From Armatimonadota bacterium (GTDB lineage Bacteria > Armatimonadota > Zipacnadia > Zipacnadales > UBA11051): 7,663 nt of DNA. The notes below the pieces were generated by a model that was given only the letters and a program-made list of their open reading frames with translations, was not told the origin of the DNA and ran no database searches. The stretch's first letter is position 1. Every line of letters begins with the position of its first letter. A program made the translations under genes and the position numbers. The stretch lies in assembly GCA_003542955.1 (NCBI GenBank), contig DPJP01000335.1, positions 21,652 through 29,314 on the forward strand. Reading direction: 5' to 3'. Shown here piece after piece: positions 5,704-7,663 of this stretch.

Positions 5704-7663
5704 ATGCCGCGCATCCGCCAGGCCGTCGTCCACGCCGCTCTTATCTCTATACTGGCTGCCTGCCGAGTGCCTGCCGCCTACGCGCAGGGGGAGCAGGCAC
5801 TGCCTCCGGGGGCGGAGTTGGTCTTCAGCGACGACTTCAACCGCGCGGAACTGGGCTCGTATCCGGCCGGCAACATCGAACCCGAGAAGCGCGCGAAGCT
5901 CAACTGGTGCGTGCGGCGCGGCAAGTGGGAGATCCGGCAGGCGCAGGATGGCAATGGCTACCTCTGGGGGGAGGGCGGACCGGCAGACATCATCCTCGAA
6001 CGCCCGTTGCGGGCCAACTTCCTGCTCGAGTACACGACATGGTCTGATAGCCCCGGTGACCGCAGCGCGTTCGTCTGTGTGCCACAGCCCAACTTCGAGT
6101 TCAAGGACTTCTACGGCTTCCACTTCGGCGCCGGCTACTCGCAGAACAATGCCATCTACCGGCAGGGGCAGGCGCTCGCCGGGCCGGTGACGGCGCCATT
6201 GCCGGTGGCGGGCCGCAAGCATCACGTCGTCATCAGCAAGACCGACGACACGCTGCAGATGTCGGTCGACGGGCAGAGCGTGTTCTCGGTCCGCGACTCC
6301 GGATACGCACAGGTCGAGGGGGAGCTATCGGGTCCGCAGGGCCTCTGTGCAGGGCTGTACACGTGGTCTGATGGCGTGGCGTATGATGATCTCAAGGTCT
6401 ACAACCTGCCCGCCGCGCGCAGCGAGGTGCTCGCCGAAGACGCGCAGATCGAGTTCTCCGTTGCCCGGACCTTCGGGAGCGACACGATCGACGGGGTGCC
6501 GGCCGGAGTGGACGTGACGACCACGGGCGGATGCTCCGTCACCGTGCGCAACGAGCCCACGGTCATCTACTACCCCAGGCCGAAGGGGCAGGCGCTGGTC
6601 CCCGATCACTGTCTGACGCTGACTGACGACAGCCCCGCCGCAGGGGCCTTTGCCTCGGCAACACTGCCCCTGCCGTCACTCACCAGCGGCGAGGTCGAAG
6701 TCGAGCTGCTTGCTCAAGCGTGGCGGGGCGAATGTGCGACGGTATCGCTCCTGGATGCTGATGGCGGCGAGCTTGGCGCGCTACTCATCACCGCGGATGG
6801 CTCTTTCATGGCGCGTACCGCGGAGGGCGAGCAGACGCTCACCGACACCATCAGCTATCAGAACCGTCCGCCCGATGGGCGTCTGTACTTCCAGCCCGGA
6901 CGCTGGTTCACGCTCCGCCTCGGCTTCAATGCCGGGGCCGGGGTGTTCCACGCGGCGATAGTCAACCTGTACGCGGGCCTGGCGACGCCGGGCATCAGTT
7001 GGCTGCCACTTGGCGTCAATCTTCCACTCCGCGGCTCGGGGCCGGTCTACGGGCTACGGGTGAGCACCGGCGGGCGCGCGAACCTGCTTGTCGACAACCT
7101 GCTGGCTGTCAGCCCGCGCGCGAAGCAGATCGGCGGGCAATCAGTCACACTTCCTCTGCGGAGCATCCTCGGCCTCGACTTCCCGATGCGCAAGGACCCC
7201 ATCAGCCTCTCGGTCTACTCACTCCGCAATGAGGCCTTCACCAGGTACCCCCAGCCTGAGACGCCGGACGCCTCCATGAATGACCCGACCGAGCTGTTCA
7301 TGCAGGCCGGTGCGCGCTATGACGAGCTGATGATCCGACAGGCCTACCTCCACGAGCGTGGCCTCCAACTCAGGCGGATGGCCTATCACCTGCACCGCGC
7401 GGGCCGTCAGATGGGGGCAGCGGACATGGAGGCATTCCAGGCAGCCGTGGCGGCATCGCGGGGCGTGCTGGAGGAGTGTTTCCGCATCTATGGCAAGGCC
7501 TACCGCAATGCGCTTGATGAGCGGGCAATCGCCGACCGCTTCCTCCCCGCAGCGGAGCGGCTGGAAGCATCCCTGGCCGCGTGCGAGGCCGACGCCGATG
7601 CCCTCGGCGCGAAGCTCATCGCCGCCGCAGGTGGGAAGCTGGAGCCGCCTCCGTCGCTTGCGC
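5704..7663 (+). CDS. Large exported or lipid-anchored protein with two LamG-like beta-sandwich domains, 3' truncated
   Basis: The frame is open from the ATG at 5704 to the right edge, 653 complete codons without a stop. The N-terminus is a signal sequence: basic MPRIR, a hydrophobic stretch, then either a lipobox L-A-A-C (17-20) for lipid attachment at Cys20 or a signal peptidase I site after AYA27. Domain 1 (about 36-237) starts with ELVFSDDFNRAELG and ends with YDDLKVYNLP; with HHVVISKTDDTLQMSVDGQ in between, it looks like a concanavalin/LamG or DUF1080-type beta sandwich. Domain 2 (about 242-475) is a second sandwich-like unit that contains GRWFTLRLGFNAG and ends with LLVDNLLAVSP. A helical, charged region follows (about 525-645), with heptad-like leucine spacing. 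I do not recognise a catalytic domain, and one may follow beyond the edge. The role is unknown; carbohydrate binding or processing at the surface is inferred from domain type only. A strong ribosome binding site supports the start. Confidence 0.85.
   Translation, partial: MPRIRQAVVHAALISILAACRVPAAYAQGEQALPPGAELVFSDDFNRAELGSYPAGNIEPEKRAKLNWCVRRGKWEIRQAQDGNGYLWGEGGPADIILERPLRANFLLEYTTWSDSPGDRSAFVCVPQPNFEFKDFYGFHFGAGYSQNNAIYRQGQALAGPVTAPLPVAGRKHHVVISKTDDTLQMSVDGQSVFSVRDSGYAQVEGELSGPQGLCAGLYTWSDGVAYDDLKVYNLPAARSEVLAEDAQIEFSVARTFGSDTIDGVPAGVDVTTTGGCSVTVRNEPTVIYYPRPKGQALVPDHCLTLTDDSPAAGAFASATLPLPSLTSGEVEVELLAQAWRGECATVSLLDADGGELGALLITADGSFMARTAEGEQTLTDTISYQNRPPDGRLYFQPGRWFTLRLGFNAGAGVFHAAIVNLYAGLATPGISWLPLGVNLPLRGSGPVYGLRVSTGGRANLLVDNLLAVSPRAKQIGGQSVTLPLRSILGLDFPMRKDPISLSVYSLRNEAFTRYPQPETPDASMNDPTELFMQAGARYDELMIRQAYLHERGLQLRRMAYHLHRAGRQMGAADMEAFQAAVAASRGVLEECFRIYGKAYRNALDERAIADRFLPAAERLEASLAACEADADALGAKLIAAAGGKLEPPPSLA

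Noticed and set aside
5524..6225. Minus-strand 233-codon frame and the overlapping plus-strand frames at 5529 and 5603
   Set aside because: They overlap the long frame from 5704, which has a signal peptide, a ribosome binding site and beta-sandwich patterns. The shadow frames have Arg/Pro-rich, low-information sequence.

Overview
The window is GC-rich (roughly 64% by eye) and bacterial, and probably comes from an uncultured member of the Armatimonadota or a close relative. The best taxonomic clue is the prepilin-like gene at 4723: its start ([20 protein letters not shown], then [13 protein letters not shown]) and its C-terminal H-X9-DG motif are the form seen in that phylum, whereas PVC bacteria usually have LLPAL in place of FPVF. 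This is inference from one protein.

Region 1 (2-1774, + strand) is aromatic metabolism. It holds the C-terminal half of a type I DAHP synthase (first step of the shikimate pathway) and then a complete chorismatase of the FkbO/Hyg5/XanB2 family, which consumes the pathway end product chorismate. The pair could make a hydroxylated benzoate or cyclohexadiene acid from central carbon. The 81-bp gap between them is open in the same frame, so one TAG codon separates the two coding regions.

Region 2 (1775-1980) lies between convergent genes and holds an inverted repeat whose arms are built from 9-bp GCGAAT-containing units. It resembles a dispersed palindromic repeat and may also act as a two-way terminator.

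Region 3 (1981-4348, - strand) is a likely two-gene operon. An MttB-superfamily corrinoid methyltransferase without an internal amber codon comes first, and a protein with two GNAT acetyltransferase domains follows 46 bp later. No corrinoid protein, reactivase or pyrrolysine gene is in view.

Region 4 (4349-4722) is a 374-bp divergent control region. It is followed by the H-X9-DG prepilin-like gene (4723-5343) and a 360-bp non-coding stretch (5344-5703). That stretch contains a perfect 11-bp hairpin and further inverted repeats just upstream of the next gene.

Region 5 (5704 to the end, + strand) is one long open frame without a stop. It encodes the first 653 residues of an exported or lipid-anchored protein with two concanavalin/LamG-like beta-sandwich domains and a helical segment, possibly the N-terminus of a large carbohydrate-active or surface protein.

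I see no tRNA, rRNA, CRISPR array, transposase or phage gene. No complete new system can be shown from this window. The points most worth following are the DAHP synthase/chorismatase pair with its in-frame TAG, the repeat element, and the long exported protein with its structured leader.
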